DNA from: CAZHOS01 sp964534605
GTDB lineage: Bacteria; Patescibacteriota; Saccharimonadia; Saccharimonadales; VXPC01
DNA length: 5,256 bases
Direction: 5' to 3'
Assembly (NCBI GenBank): GCA_964534605.1
Contig: CAZHOS010000037.1
Coordinates: 1-5,256 of the forward strand
Shown here: positions 1 to 5,049 of the stretch, piece by piece
Numbering within the stretch: position 1 is the stretch's first letter
How the letters are laid out: every line of letters begins with the position of its first letter
The notes under the pieces: generated by a model
What the model was told of the DNA's origin: nothing
What the model saw: only the letters and a program-made list of their open reading frames with translations
The model's database searches: none
Translations under genes and position numbers: made by a program

Positions 1-366
1 GTAATATCTGGAGGATAGATGGGCAGCTCCGCGATACATCATTCCCCCTTGGACAACCAGATTCTTATATCTCGCAGTAGTTGCAAAATTATTTATAATA
101 TGATAATATATATTTAAGTTAAGGTGTTTGCCTGGCTTGCGTGGCTTAAGTGCCACAAATTTATAGACATATCTCTGGGCGAGTTAGTACGGGCAGGATC
201 AGCCCGAGACTAAACAAGGATCGCTTCTAAAACATCACCCAGAGACTGCTCGTAGAACAAGTGGGTCGTCCACCCAATTATTCTCGAGGAATAGACGGAT
301 CACTGCATGGGAGCCAGCGATGCCCATTTGCAAGTTTGCAGCCCCGTCGAATGTGTCTGGACACTC
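1..366 (-). ncRNA. ssrA: Probable tmRNA (ssrA), divergent, 3' end cut by the window
   Basis: Transfer-messenger RNA rescues stalled ribosomes with SmpB and tags the nascent peptide for proteolysis. Read on the minus strand, positions 352-342 give ATTCGACGGGG, the most conserved 5' block of bacterial tmRNA. It lies 14 nt inside the proposed 5' end at 366, close to its place in E. coli. ATGGGCA (327-321, RNA nt 40-46) pairs with TGCCCAT (25-19) over 7 bp, where the long-range helix H2 is expected. A PK1-like hairpin uses 321-315 and 305-299. An 11-bp H5-like stem pairs 245-235 with 182-172 and encloses a hairpin of 213-209/188-184 and 206-202/194-190. A further hairpin uses 156-152/145-141. The T-arm, acceptor 3' strand and CCA would lie left of position 1. 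Odd points: the usual GGGG 5' end and the GG before ATTCGAC are missing; a very AU-rich stretch (about 87-117) is unusual; I could not identify a tag ORF ending in a typical LAA. The alternative is an unknown structured RNA, possibly on the other strand. Confidence 0.58.
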
Positions 367-403
367 AAAAACATCCTCTCATCTAGAGGGTGTTTTTGTT
401 TTT
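367..403 (+). terminator. Rho-independent-type terminator, partly symmetric
   Basis: A 13-bp stem (367-379 with 385-397, one T-G wobble) closes a 5-base loop CATCT. It is followed on the plus strand by G and five more T (398-403). The A-run on the 5' arm makes it usable in both directions. However, the longer T-run lies on the plus strand, so it best stops plus-strand readthrough ahead of pyrH. It sits exactly at the proposed 5' end of the minus-strand tmRNA. Confidence 0.6.
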
Positions 404-470
404 AAAAATCTAATCAGATACATCGCAGCTGCAGCTCTAGGGTTTCTTACTGCGACTAAAACACTCATGC

Positions 471-499
471 TTGCAAGTAGTCTTGGGTTCATGTGTAAT
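471..499 (+). promoter_or_regulatory. Promoter of pyrH
   Basis: TTGCAA (471-476) and TGTAAT (494-499) are separated by 17 bases, a good sigma70-type arrangement. Transcription would start near 506, giving a leader of about 17 nt that just includes the AAGGAGG ribosome binding site at 511-517. The rest of 404-522 shows no gene. Confidence 0.55.
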
Positions 500-522
500 G
501 GTGCTGAAATAAGGAGGTTTTT

Positions 523-1236
523 GTGGCAGAAAACAGAAGAGTTATCTTAAAGGTGTCAGGCGAACAGTTGGGTAGTCCAGATAATACATTCGACATGGCT
601 CTAGCGCTGAGGGTTGTAAGTATAATTCGCTCTATGAGAGGCGCAAATTGGGAGGTCGCATGTGTTATGGGTGGTGGAAATGTCGTAAGAGGCCAGTCGC
701 TTGCTGCAAATGGTTTTGATAACGAAGTATTGGCAGATGAGATTGGCATGCTTGCAACAGTCCAGAACGGAGCCTTCCTAGAACAAGCATTAGACCAGAG
801 TGGTGTTCCGGCAAGGCTAATGAGCAATGTTAGAGTGCCGCATATAGCCGAAGATTTTAGCTCCAAAAAAGCACGGCACGAAATGACAGACGGAAAAGTT
901 GTCTTGGTTGGTGGAGGCACGGGCAAAACAGGGTTCACAACCGACAGTGGAGTGGTGGTGGCTGCTCATGAGCTTGGCGCTCCAAGAGTTGTTAAGACAA
1001 CCAAGGTCGATGGTGTTTACACATCTGATCCAGAGGTAGACCCCCAGGCAAAGAAGATAGATAACCTCACTATTCAGGAAGCTATCAAGAATGAGTATGG
1101 GATAATGGATCATGCCGCTTTTGGATACGCTAAGACTCATGGAATAGGCATTAATGTATGCAAGCCAGAACCAGAACATGTGCTAAGCGTTCTATCTGGC
1201 GAAACAACACACGGTACAATTATTTCATCCAACTAA
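523..1236 (+). CDS. pyrH: UMP kinase (uridylate kinase)
   Basis: This cytosolic enzyme phosphorylates UMP to UDP with ATP in pyrimidine nucleotide synthesis. The 237-residue length is normal for bacterial PyrH (E. coli 241). Amino-acid-kinase fold motifs appear in order: VILKVSGE (7-14), GGGNVVRG (50-57), DEIGMLATVQNGAFLEQAL (72-90), GGTGKTGFTTDSG (131-143), KTTKVDGVYTSDP (158-170) and YGIMDHAAF (192-200). The GTG start at 523 is fixed by AAGGAGG (511-517) with 5-base spacing. Tandem stops TAA TAG end the gene. Usually pyrH lies with rpsB, tsf and frr; here it stands alone between a putative tmRNA and dnaJ with its own promoter. In the nucleotide-binding segment, GTGKTGFTTD replaces the common GTGNPFFTTD, so the Asn and the NPF turn are lost. 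A divergent amino-acid kinase is the alternative, but the whole-length match favours UMP kinase. Confidence 0.93.
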   Translation: MAENRRVILKVSGEQLGSPDNTFDMALALRVVSIIRSMRGANWEVACVMGGGNVVRGQSLAANGFDNEVLADEIGMLATVQNGAFLEQALDQSGVPARLMSNVRVPHIAEDFSSKKARHEMTDGKVVLVGGGTGKTGFTTDSGVVVAAHELGAPRVVKTTKVDGVYTSDPEVDPQAKKIDNLTIQEAIKNEYGIMDHAAFGYAKTHGIGINVCKPEPEHVLSVLSGETTHGTIISSN

Positions 1237-1252
1237 TAGAGTCACAAATTTA

Positions 1253-1279
1253 TTGGCACTCGAGGGCTTCAAGTGCTAA
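1253..1279. promoter_or_regulatory. CIRCE operator (HrcA binding site) of dnaJ
   Basis: TTGGCACTC (1253-1261), nine bases, then AAGTGCTAA (1271-1279). This matches the CIRCE consensus TTAGCACTC-N9-GAGTGCTAA with one change per arm, and the two changes do not restore pairing with each other. HrcA binds this element and represses heat-shock genes until it is titrated under stress. It lies directly on the dnaJ promoter, so repression by blocking RNA polymerase is expected. hrcA itself is not in the window. Confidence 0.9.
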
Positions 1280-1282
1280 AAT
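1253..1282 (+). promoter_or_regulatory. dnaJ promoter overlapping CIRCE, predicted leaderless start
   Basis: TTGGCA (1253-1258) serves as -35 and TAAAAT (1277-1282) as -10, with an 18-base spacer. The -35 is the left CIRCE arm and the -10 overlaps the right arm. The start codon at 1289 is only 7 bases beyond the -10, so the predicted transcript begins at or next to the A of the ATG. There is no usable Shine-Dalgarno sequence. Confidence 0.6.
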
Positions 1283-1288
1283 ATAGGT

Positions 1289-2377
1289 ATGAGTAAGCGA
1301 GATTATTACGAAGTTCTAGGCATCAGCAAAGGTGCAAGTGCCGACGAGATCAAGAAGGCTTTTCGTACCCAAGCGGTTAAACACCACCCCGACCAAGGCG
1401 GTGACGAAGAAAAGTTCAAGGAGCTCAACGAGGCTCACGAAGTGCTAAGCAACCCAGAAAAGAAGCAACGTTACGACCAGTTTGGTCATGCCGGTGTTGG
1501 TGGTGGTGCTGGCGGTGCAGGTGGTTTCCCTGGCGGCGGCGGGTTCGAGGGCTTTAACTTCGACTTTGGCGACGGGGGCCTGGGCGACATTCTTGGTAGC
1601 TTCTTTGGCGGCGGTGCAGGTGGCGGCAGATCCCGAGCAGAGCGCGGGCGTGACGTAGAGGTTGCGCTAGAAATGACCTTCGAAGAAGCCGTGTTTGGTG
1701 TAGAGCGAGAAGTATCTATCGACATGCAGGACGTCTGCGATCACTGTAAGGGTAGCCGGGCAGAGCCAGGACACGATGCTAAGACCTGCGATACATGTAA
1801 TGGCAGTGGTCAAGAGACCCGCGCCATGCGCACACCATTTGGCAATATCCAACAACGCGTGGTTTGCCAAACATGCCGAGGCGAGGGTTCGACGCCGGAC
1901 AAAGAATGCACCGTTTGCCGTGGTTCGGGCACCAAGCGTAAGTCCAAGGACGTTAAGCTCAAAATCCCAGCCGGTATAGAGGACGGTGCTGTAATACGTC
2001 TGCGTAGTTATGGCGAGAAGACCCGCAAGGGGGACGCTGGCGATCTGTATGTGCATATCCGCGTCAAAGCCCACAAGCACTTTACCCGCGAAGGTGACCT
2101 TATTCTTAGCGACGAAAACATAAGTATGGTAGAGGCTGCACTAGGTACCGAGATAGATGTCCAGACAGTCGACGGTAAGGTGAAGATGAAGATCCCGGCA
2201 GGCACTCAAACAGGCACAGACTTCAAGCTATCCGGCCACGGCGTACCACACATCAAGAGCGAAAAGCGCGGGGCGCACATCGTTAGCGTCCACGTAGAGA
2301 TACCTAAAAAGCTCAACAAGAAGCAAAAAGAGCTACTTCAAGAGTTTGCCGCCCAAAAGAAAGGCCTCTTCCGCTAA
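1289..2377 (+). CDS. dnaJ: Chaperone protein DnaJ (Hsp40)
   Basis: DnaJ is the co-chaperone that delivers unfolded proteins to DnaK and stimulates its ATPase. At 362 residues it is a full type I DnaJ. The J domain (about 4-68) has the HPD motif at 33-35. The Gly/Phe-rich linker spans about 66-115. The zinc-binding domain (about 150-210) has cysteine pairs at 150/153, 167/170, 193/196 and 207/210. The C-terminal substrate-binding and dimerisation region follows to the end. Of the four CxxCxGxG repeats, the first is degenerate (CDHCKGSR), but all eight cysteines are kept. The ATG at 1289 begins the J domain directly ([11 protein letters not shown]) and lies 9 bases after the CIRCE operator. Neither dnaK nor grpE is adjacent, so this is a separate HrcA-controlled transcription unit. 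No clear T-run terminator follows; CCGC/GCGG around the stop codon (2371-2389) is only a weak hairpin. Confidence 0.97.
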   Translation: MSKRDYYEVLGISKGASADEIKKAFRTQAVKHHPDQGGDEEKFKELNEAHEVLSNPEKKQRYDQFGHAGVGGGAGGAGGFPGGGGFEGFNFDFGDGGLGDILGSFFGGGAGGGRSRAERGRDVEVALEMTFEEAVFGVEREVSIDMQDVCDHCKGSRAEPGHDAKTCDTCNGSGQETRAMRTPFGNIQQRVVCQTCRGEGSTPDKECTVCRGSGTKRKSKDVKLKIPAGIEDGAVIRLRSYGEKTRKGDAGDLYVHIRVKAHKHFTREGDLILSDENISMVEAALGTEIDVQTVDGKVKMKIPAGTQTGTDFKLSGHGVPHIKSEKRGAHIVSVHVEIPKKLNKKQKELLQEFAAQKKGLFR

Positions 2378-2392
2378 GCCCGGGTGCGGTAA

Positions 2393-2408
2393 TTGTAAAT
2401 ATTTGCAA
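2393..2408. repeat. 16-bp near-perfect palindrome upstream of the protease-ligase operon
   Basis: TTGTAAAT joined to ATTTGCAA forms an inverted repeat in which one T-G position breaks perfect symmetry. It has no T-run and is AT-rich, so it is a poor terminator. It lies about 28 bases upstream of the -10 of the next operon, so an operator is possible. I know no regulator for it. Confidence 0.35.
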
Positions 2409-2432
2409 CTCATGGCATAAGATACTAAAAAA

Positions 2433-2441
2433 TGCTATAAT
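2433..2441 (+). promoter_or_regulatory. Extended -10 promoter of the protease-ligase operon, predicted leaderless
   Basis: TGC directly followed by a perfect TATAAT (2436-2441) makes an extended -10. The -35 region (around 2412-2418) is poor, as is usual for extended -10 promoters. Seven bases separate the -10 from the ATG at 2449, so transcription should begin at the start codon. No Shine-Dalgarno sequence is present. Confidence 0.65.
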
Positions 2442-2448
2442 TTAAGAC

Positions 2449-2871
2449 ATGGACGACTCACCAACTAGCAGGATCGAAAGCGGTAAGCTCGATATCATTG
2501 GACGCGAGGCTCGGATTGAGTTTGGTGGTCTACTAGAAGGTGTATCGACTATTGCTAAGGTAGATACAGGTGCCTATACGGGCGGCTTGCACGTGTTTGA
2601 TATTCAAGATGATGAAGCTGGCGAAATATCATTTATTCCAGTGTCCAGAGACAACCGGCGCGTCGCTACCAAGAAGTATCGGAAGAAGTGGGTTAAAGCT
2701 TCTAACGGCGAGAAAGAGATTCGGTACGTCATAAGCGTGCTGGCTAAGATAGACGGCTTTTCGGCCGTACTAGAACTTACTCTAGCCGACCGCAGTGAAA
2801 TGAAGTACGATATGCTGATCGGCAGAAAGAACTTAGCCAATAAATTTTTAGTGGATGTAGCAAAAAAATGA
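2449..2871 (+). CDS. RimK-associated retropepsin-like protease (RimB / PF05618 'ATP-dependent zinc protease' family)
   Basis: The 140-residue protein matches the family annotated as putative ATP-dependent zinc protease (PF05618), whose fold is that of retropepsin-like aspartic proteases. Visible hallmarks are IIGREARIEF (16-25), the catalytic AKVDTGAYTGGLHVFDI (36-52) with Asp39 in the DTG triad, ASNGEKEIRY (84-93), and LTLADRSEMKYDMLIGRKNL (110-129). In Pseudomonas, the homologue RimB works with RimK and acts on glutamate tails of ribosomal protein S6. Trimming of glutamates added by the downstream ligase is therefore the likely job here, by inference. It heads a three-gene operon and overlaps rimK by four bases (ATGA). 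The ATG at 2449 fits the leaderless promoter. It has no signal peptide, so it should be cytosolic. The length is normal for the family. Confidence 0.85.
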   Translation: MDDSPTSRIESGKLDIIGREARIEFGGLLEGVSTIAKVDTGAYTGGLHVFDIQDDEAGEISFIPVSRDNRRVATKKYRKKWVKASNGEKEIRYVISVLAKIDGFSAVLELTLADRSEMKYDMLIGRKNLANKFLVDVAKK

Positions 2872-3776
2872 AGATAGCGATTTTATCTAAAGGTAGTGCA
2901 AACTACTCAACAAAGCGACTTAAGCAAGTCGCCGAAGAGCGTGGCCACGAAGTTATTGTAGTCGATTACACCATGTGCTATATGACGGTCGAGAAGGGCA
3001 ATCCGGTTGTGTATTACGGCGGCGAGCCACTTGTAGATATAGACGCCGTCATTCCACGCATTGCCAACAAATATACTAAGTACGGAACAGCTGTGGTGCG
3101 GCAGTTCGAAATGCAGGGGGTGTTCACAACCGCTAAGTCAGTGGCTATTGTGCGGTCGCGCGATAAACTACGCAGCTACCAGTTGATGGCTAAATACGGC
3201 GTTGGTATTCCCAAGACAGTTATCAGCCGCGAGTCTACAGAATACGGCGAGATCCTCGATATGCTCGGCGGCGCCCCAGTTATTATCAAAGTCGCCCGCG
3301 GCACACATGGCAACGGTGTTGTATTGGCCGAGACTAAGAAGTCTGCCAAGGCCGTGATGCAAGCGTTTTTTGTCGAGAATGTTAGCTTTACGGTCCAGGA
3401 GTACATAGAAGAGTCCGCAGGCGAAGATATCCGAGTCGTTGTTGTTGGCGGCAGAGCAGTAGCCAGCATCAAGCGTAAGAGTCTGGATGGCGACTTCCGC
3501 AGCAATACGCACCAGGGTGGTGAAGGCTTTAAGGTCAAGCTAACGGACGAGGAGAAGAAGACTGCTGCTAGAGCGGCCAAATCGATGGGGCTACCTATCT
3601 GCGGTGTAGACATGATGCGCAGTGAACGTGGTCCTTTAGTGCTCGAGGTGAACTCTAGCGCCAGTCTAAAGACGCCAGAGCTAATTACTGGCCGCAATGT
3701 TGCCGAAAAAATCATAGAATATGTAGAACGCAGCTCTAAGTCCCAGCGGAACAGAAAGGATAGAGTAGGAGCATAA
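2868..3776 (+). CDS. rimK: RimK-type ATP-grasp alpha-L-glutamate ligase
   Basis: RimK enzymes add glutamate residues to the C-terminus of ribosomal protein S6 using ATP; relatives make poly-glutamate or modify other carriers. At 302 residues the size matches E. coli RimK. The N-terminal domain (MKIAILSKGSANYSTKRL) is followed by the ATP-grasp fold: RSRDKLRSYQLM (96-107), PVIIKVARGTHGNGVVLAE (137-155) with Lys141 for ATP, VQEYIEESAGEDIRVVV (176-192), GDFRSNTHQGG (208-218), and Mg ligands Asp248, Glu260 and Asn262. The family motif EVN(A/S)SPGLEGIE is altered to EVNSSASLKTPE (260-271). This changes the loop but keeps the metal ligands. The basic tail (KSQRNRKDRVGA) is extra. The start overlaps the upstream protease stop as ATGA and has no Shine-Dalgarno sequence, pointing to translational reinitiation. 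The S6 target is known for the family; for this organism it is assumed. Confidence 0.9.
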   Translation: MKIAILSKGSANYSTKRLKQVAEERGHEVIVVDYTMCYMTVEKGNPVVYYGGEPLVDIDAVIPRIANKYTKYGTAVVRQFEMQGVFTTAKSVAIVRSRDKLRSYQLMAKYGVGIPKTVISRESTEYGEILDMLGGAPVIIKVARGTHGNGVVLAETKKSAKAVMQAFFVENVSFTVQEYIEESAGEDIRVVVVGGRAVASIKRKSLDGDFRSNTHQGGEGFKVKLTDEEKKTAARAAKSMGLPICGVDMMRSERGPLVLEVNSSASLKTPELITGRNVAEKIIEYVERSSKSQRNRKDRVGA

Positions 3777-3777
3777 T

Positions 3778-4221
3778 ATGAGAATAAGCAACCTCCCCAT
3801 ACCAGGCATCAGCTTAATGCTACTAGGTGTTTTTAGTATGTTGGCGGGATTTGGATTTCTTGCTACAACGACGCAGCCTCTACAACTGGACCTTAATTTT
3901 GAAGTAGTGGACACACCGGCTACCCGCCAAATAGGTCTGTCCAACAGGGATAGCCTGGGCAATGATCAAGCAATGCTGTTTGTCTTTGACGAAGACGACA
4001 AGCATGGCATATGGATGAAGGACATGCGCTTTAGCCTAGATATTGTTTGGCTAGACAGTGACCGCGAAATTGTGACCATCAGAGAGAACGTTAGCCCAAG
4101 CACCTTTCCAGAAGCTTTCCGTCCCGACAAAGATTCTCGCTACGTCATAGAGCTTAACGCAGGCGACGCGCAGAAGCATGATCTAGAGGTAGGCGACCAG
4201 CTAACCTTGCCTGTACTCTAG
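3778..4221 (+). CDS. Membrane-anchored DUF192 family protein
   Basis: The 147-residue protein carries the DUF192 (PF02643) core over about 38-145. The family signature is present as TRQIGLSNRDSL (49-60), AMLFVFDEDDKHGIWMKDM (65-83), LDIVWLDSDREIVTI (87-101) and RYVIELNAG (121-129), then a terminal VGDQL segment. A hydrophobic stretch at 7-29 is a probable uncleaved signal anchor, so the domain should face outside the membrane. DUF192 has a known fold but no firmly established biochemical role, so no function is assigned. The ATG at 3778 is set by AGGAG (3767-3771), which lies inside the end of rimK; only one base separates the rimK stop from this start. It is therefore the third gene of the operon and is translated through a Shine-Dalgarno site, unlike the operon's first gene. 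Confidence 0.85.
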   Translation: MRISNLPIPGISLMLLGVFSMLAGFGFLATTTQPLQLDLNFEVVDTPATRQIGLSNRDSLGNDQAMLFVFDEDDKHGIWMKDMRFSLDIVWLDSDREIVTIRENVSPSTFPEAFRPDKDSRYVIELNAGDAQKHDLEVGDQLTLPVL

Positions 4222-4245
4222 CTACTAAACTCCTCGACGCTCAGC

Positions 4246-4251
4246 TATACT
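4246..4251 (+). promoter_or_regulatory. -10 box of the membrane-protein gene, predicted leaderless
   Basis: TATACT lies 7 bases before the ATG at 4259, the same geometry as at 2436-2449. No good -35 is visible and there is no Shine-Dalgarno sequence. This argues for the ATG at 4259 rather than the in-frame GTG at 4253. Confidence 0.5.
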
Positions 4252-4258
4252 AGTGCTT

Positions 4259-4750
4259 ATGGATTTTTTCGTACTATCTGTATTAGTTTTAGTGTTTGCC
4301 GTGCTACCTCTTTATCTTAGGTCCAATATAGTAACGGTTCTGGGGGCGTTGGCTATCGGCTGGGTGGTCAACGACATTGCTGGAGCCGAGCTAGTTCGTC
4401 AAGGCTCTATATTGCTCCCTGGTGCTAGTGATTTGGCGCGGTTCTTGCTGTATTTGGGATCTTTTGGCCTTTCTTTGCTTGCGATTATCCTTACAAGGAA
4501 AAAGGTAAAAGCGCCACCAAAGATAATCCTGCAGCTGGGGATATTGCCGGCAGTAGTTATTGTTGCCTGGAAGTTGCTTCTTGGCGTCTTGCCGCTAGAC
4601 CAAGCAAGAGACTTGTCTTCTAGTGCTGTGAACGTAGAGATTGTGCACAATCAGGAATATGCCCTGTGGCTAGCACTATTTATGATCACTCTGTTAATGT
4701 TGATGGGCAGAAAAAAGAAAACCAAAGACGACAAGGGCAAGAAGAAGTAA
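4259..4750 (+). CDS. Multi-pass membrane protein of unknown function
   Basis: I do not recognise a family. From the ATG at 4259 it is 163 residues long, with hydrophobic segments near 2-20, 24-40, 61-79, 88-110 and 134-150, so four or five membrane passes. The short loop RKKVKAPP (80-87) is basic, and the tail from 151 is almost entirely Lys/Arg/Asp, which is likely cytoplasmic. A more polar stretch at 112-133 (LDQARDLSSSAVNVEIVHNQ) probably forms an exposed loop. An in-frame GTG at 4253 would add two residues, but it lies upstream of the predicted transcription start. The gene lies between the DUF192 gene (37-base gap, own promoter) and tRNA-Lys. No terminator is seen after the stop; the tRNA promoter begins 4 bases later. 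Confidence 0.8.
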   Translation: MDFFVLSVLVLVFAVLPLYLRSNIVTVLGALAIGWVVNDIAGAELVRQGSILLPGASDLARFLLYLGSFGLSLLAIILTRKKVKAPPKIILQLGILPAVVIVAWKLLLGVLPLDQARDLSSSAVNVEIVHNQEYALWLALFMITLLMLMGRKKKTKDDKGKKK

Positions 4751-4753
4751 ATC

Positions 4754-4782
4754 TTGACAACAGGGGTTAAATAACTGATAAT
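4754..4782 (+). promoter_or_regulatory. Promoter of tRNA-Lys
   Basis: A perfect TTGACA (4754-4759) and GATAAT (4777-4782) are separated by 17 bases. Transcription would start near 4789, giving a tRNA 5' leader of about 22 nt for RNase P to remove. A second possible -10, TACAAT (4799-4804), would place the start at the first tRNA base (4811), but it lacks a matching -35. GGGGT (4763-4767) and ACCCC (4783-4787) form a short inverted repeat around the -10. Confidence 0.7.
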
Positions 4783-4810
4783 ACCCCAGTTCTGTCGATA
4801 CAATCTTTGC

Positions 4811-4887
4811 GGGCCTGTAGCTCAGTCGGTTAGAGCAGCGGACTCTTAATCCGCGTGTCGTGGGTTCGAATCCCACCAGGCCCTCCA
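4811..4887 (+). tRNA. tRNA-Lys (anticodon CTT)
   Basis: A complete 77-nt cloverleaf. The acceptor stem GGGCCTG (4811-4817) pairs with CAGGCCC (4877-4883). The D-arm spans 4820-4836. The anticodon stem GCGGA/TCCGC holds the loop CTCTTAA, with anticodon CTT at 4845-4847. The variable loop is GTGTC and the T-arm GTGGG-TTCGAAT-CCCAC spans 4860-4876. CCA is encoded (4885-4887). CTT reads the lysine codon AAG. The discriminator base (4884) is T, unusual for tRNA-Lys, where A is common. The 3' part from 4867 is duplicated downstream. Confidence 0.96.
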
Positions 4888-4925
4888 AAATAAATCCACC
4901 CCATGAGGGTGGTTTTATTTTGGAG
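4867..4925 (+). repeat. Direct repeat, copy 1 (tRNA-Lys 3' part plus terminator)
   Basis: These 59 bases run from the T-loop of the tRNA through the end of its terminator. They recur at 5050-5108 with a single difference (T at 4913, A at 5096). The layout, with a repeated tRNA 3' end bordering a small insert, resembles attachment sites left by site-specific integration at a tRNA gene. The identity ends sharply on both sides. Confidence 0.9.
4883..4925 (+). terminator. Terminator of tRNA-Lys, with one stem mismatch
   Basis: The core GC stem CCACCC/GGGTGG (4896-4901 with 4907-4912), loop CATGA, is followed by the T-rich run TTTTATTTT. The stem extends outward over A/T pairs to 4883/4925, giving 18 pairs with a T-T mismatch at 4895/4913. 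The outer 5' arm includes the discriminator and the encoded CCA of the tRNA, so terminator folding and the tRNA 3' end compete for the same bases. Confidence 0.8.
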
Positions 4926-5049
4926 CTTCTTTGGGTTTAACCCAACGACACGCGTGTCGGGGGTGAGATATGCCAGTGGCATATCGCAAGGAAACCTTCT
5001 TCTGGCAACTCGTTGCCAAGAATGAAGCTTCGGGCCTGCTGAAAGTAGG
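4926..5049. other. 124-bp hairpin-rich segment between the direct repeats
   Basis: No protein gene is supported here; the segment is almost wholly inverted repeats in series. They are TTGGG/CCCAA (4931-4945), the perfect 14-bp palindrome CGACACGCGTGTCG (4946-4959), GATATGCC/GGCATATC with loop AGT (4967-4985), a weak AAGG/CCTT (4988-4998), a stem of about 13 bp with two bulges and loop CTCG (4996-5027), and GCCTGCT/AGTAGGC with loop GAA (5034-5050). It may be a structured RNA read through from the tRNA promoter, a small non-autonomous mobile element, or a remnant of a larger integrated element. Its family is not known to me. Confidence 0.6.

Noticed and set aside
141..300. Group I intron core (GAGACTA-like words)
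   Set aside because: No complete P, Q, R and S elements, no interrupted gene, and the words occur without the expected pairing.
1..366. RNase P RNA on the plus strand (GGAGGATAG...GGGCAGCTCC resembles GAGGAAAGTCC..GGCTCC)
   Set aside because: The match is loose and the invariant ACAGAA block near the 3' end is absent. The minus-strand tmRNA signature is a better fit.
320..550. 76-residue plus-strand open frame before pyrH
   Set aside because: It crosses the terminator hairpin and the pyrH promoter, overlaps the pyrH start, has no ribosome binding site and shows no protein-like pattern.
1486..1725. Minus-strand proline-rich frame inside dnaJ
   Set aside because: It is the complement of the Gly-rich linker of DnaJ, so it is a shadow of a real gene.
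2371..2389. Terminator after dnaJ (CCGC/GCGG hairpin)
   Set aside because: It has only four pairs around a large loop, overlaps the stop codon and lacks a T-run.
4253..4258. GTG start of the membrane-protein gene
   Set aside because: It lies only two bases after the -10 box, upstream of the predicted transcription start. The ATG at 4259 fits the spacing seen at the other leaderless genes.
4926..5049. CRISPR array or tandem repeat
   Set aside because: The hairpins differ from each other in sequence and length, and no unit recurs at regular spacing.
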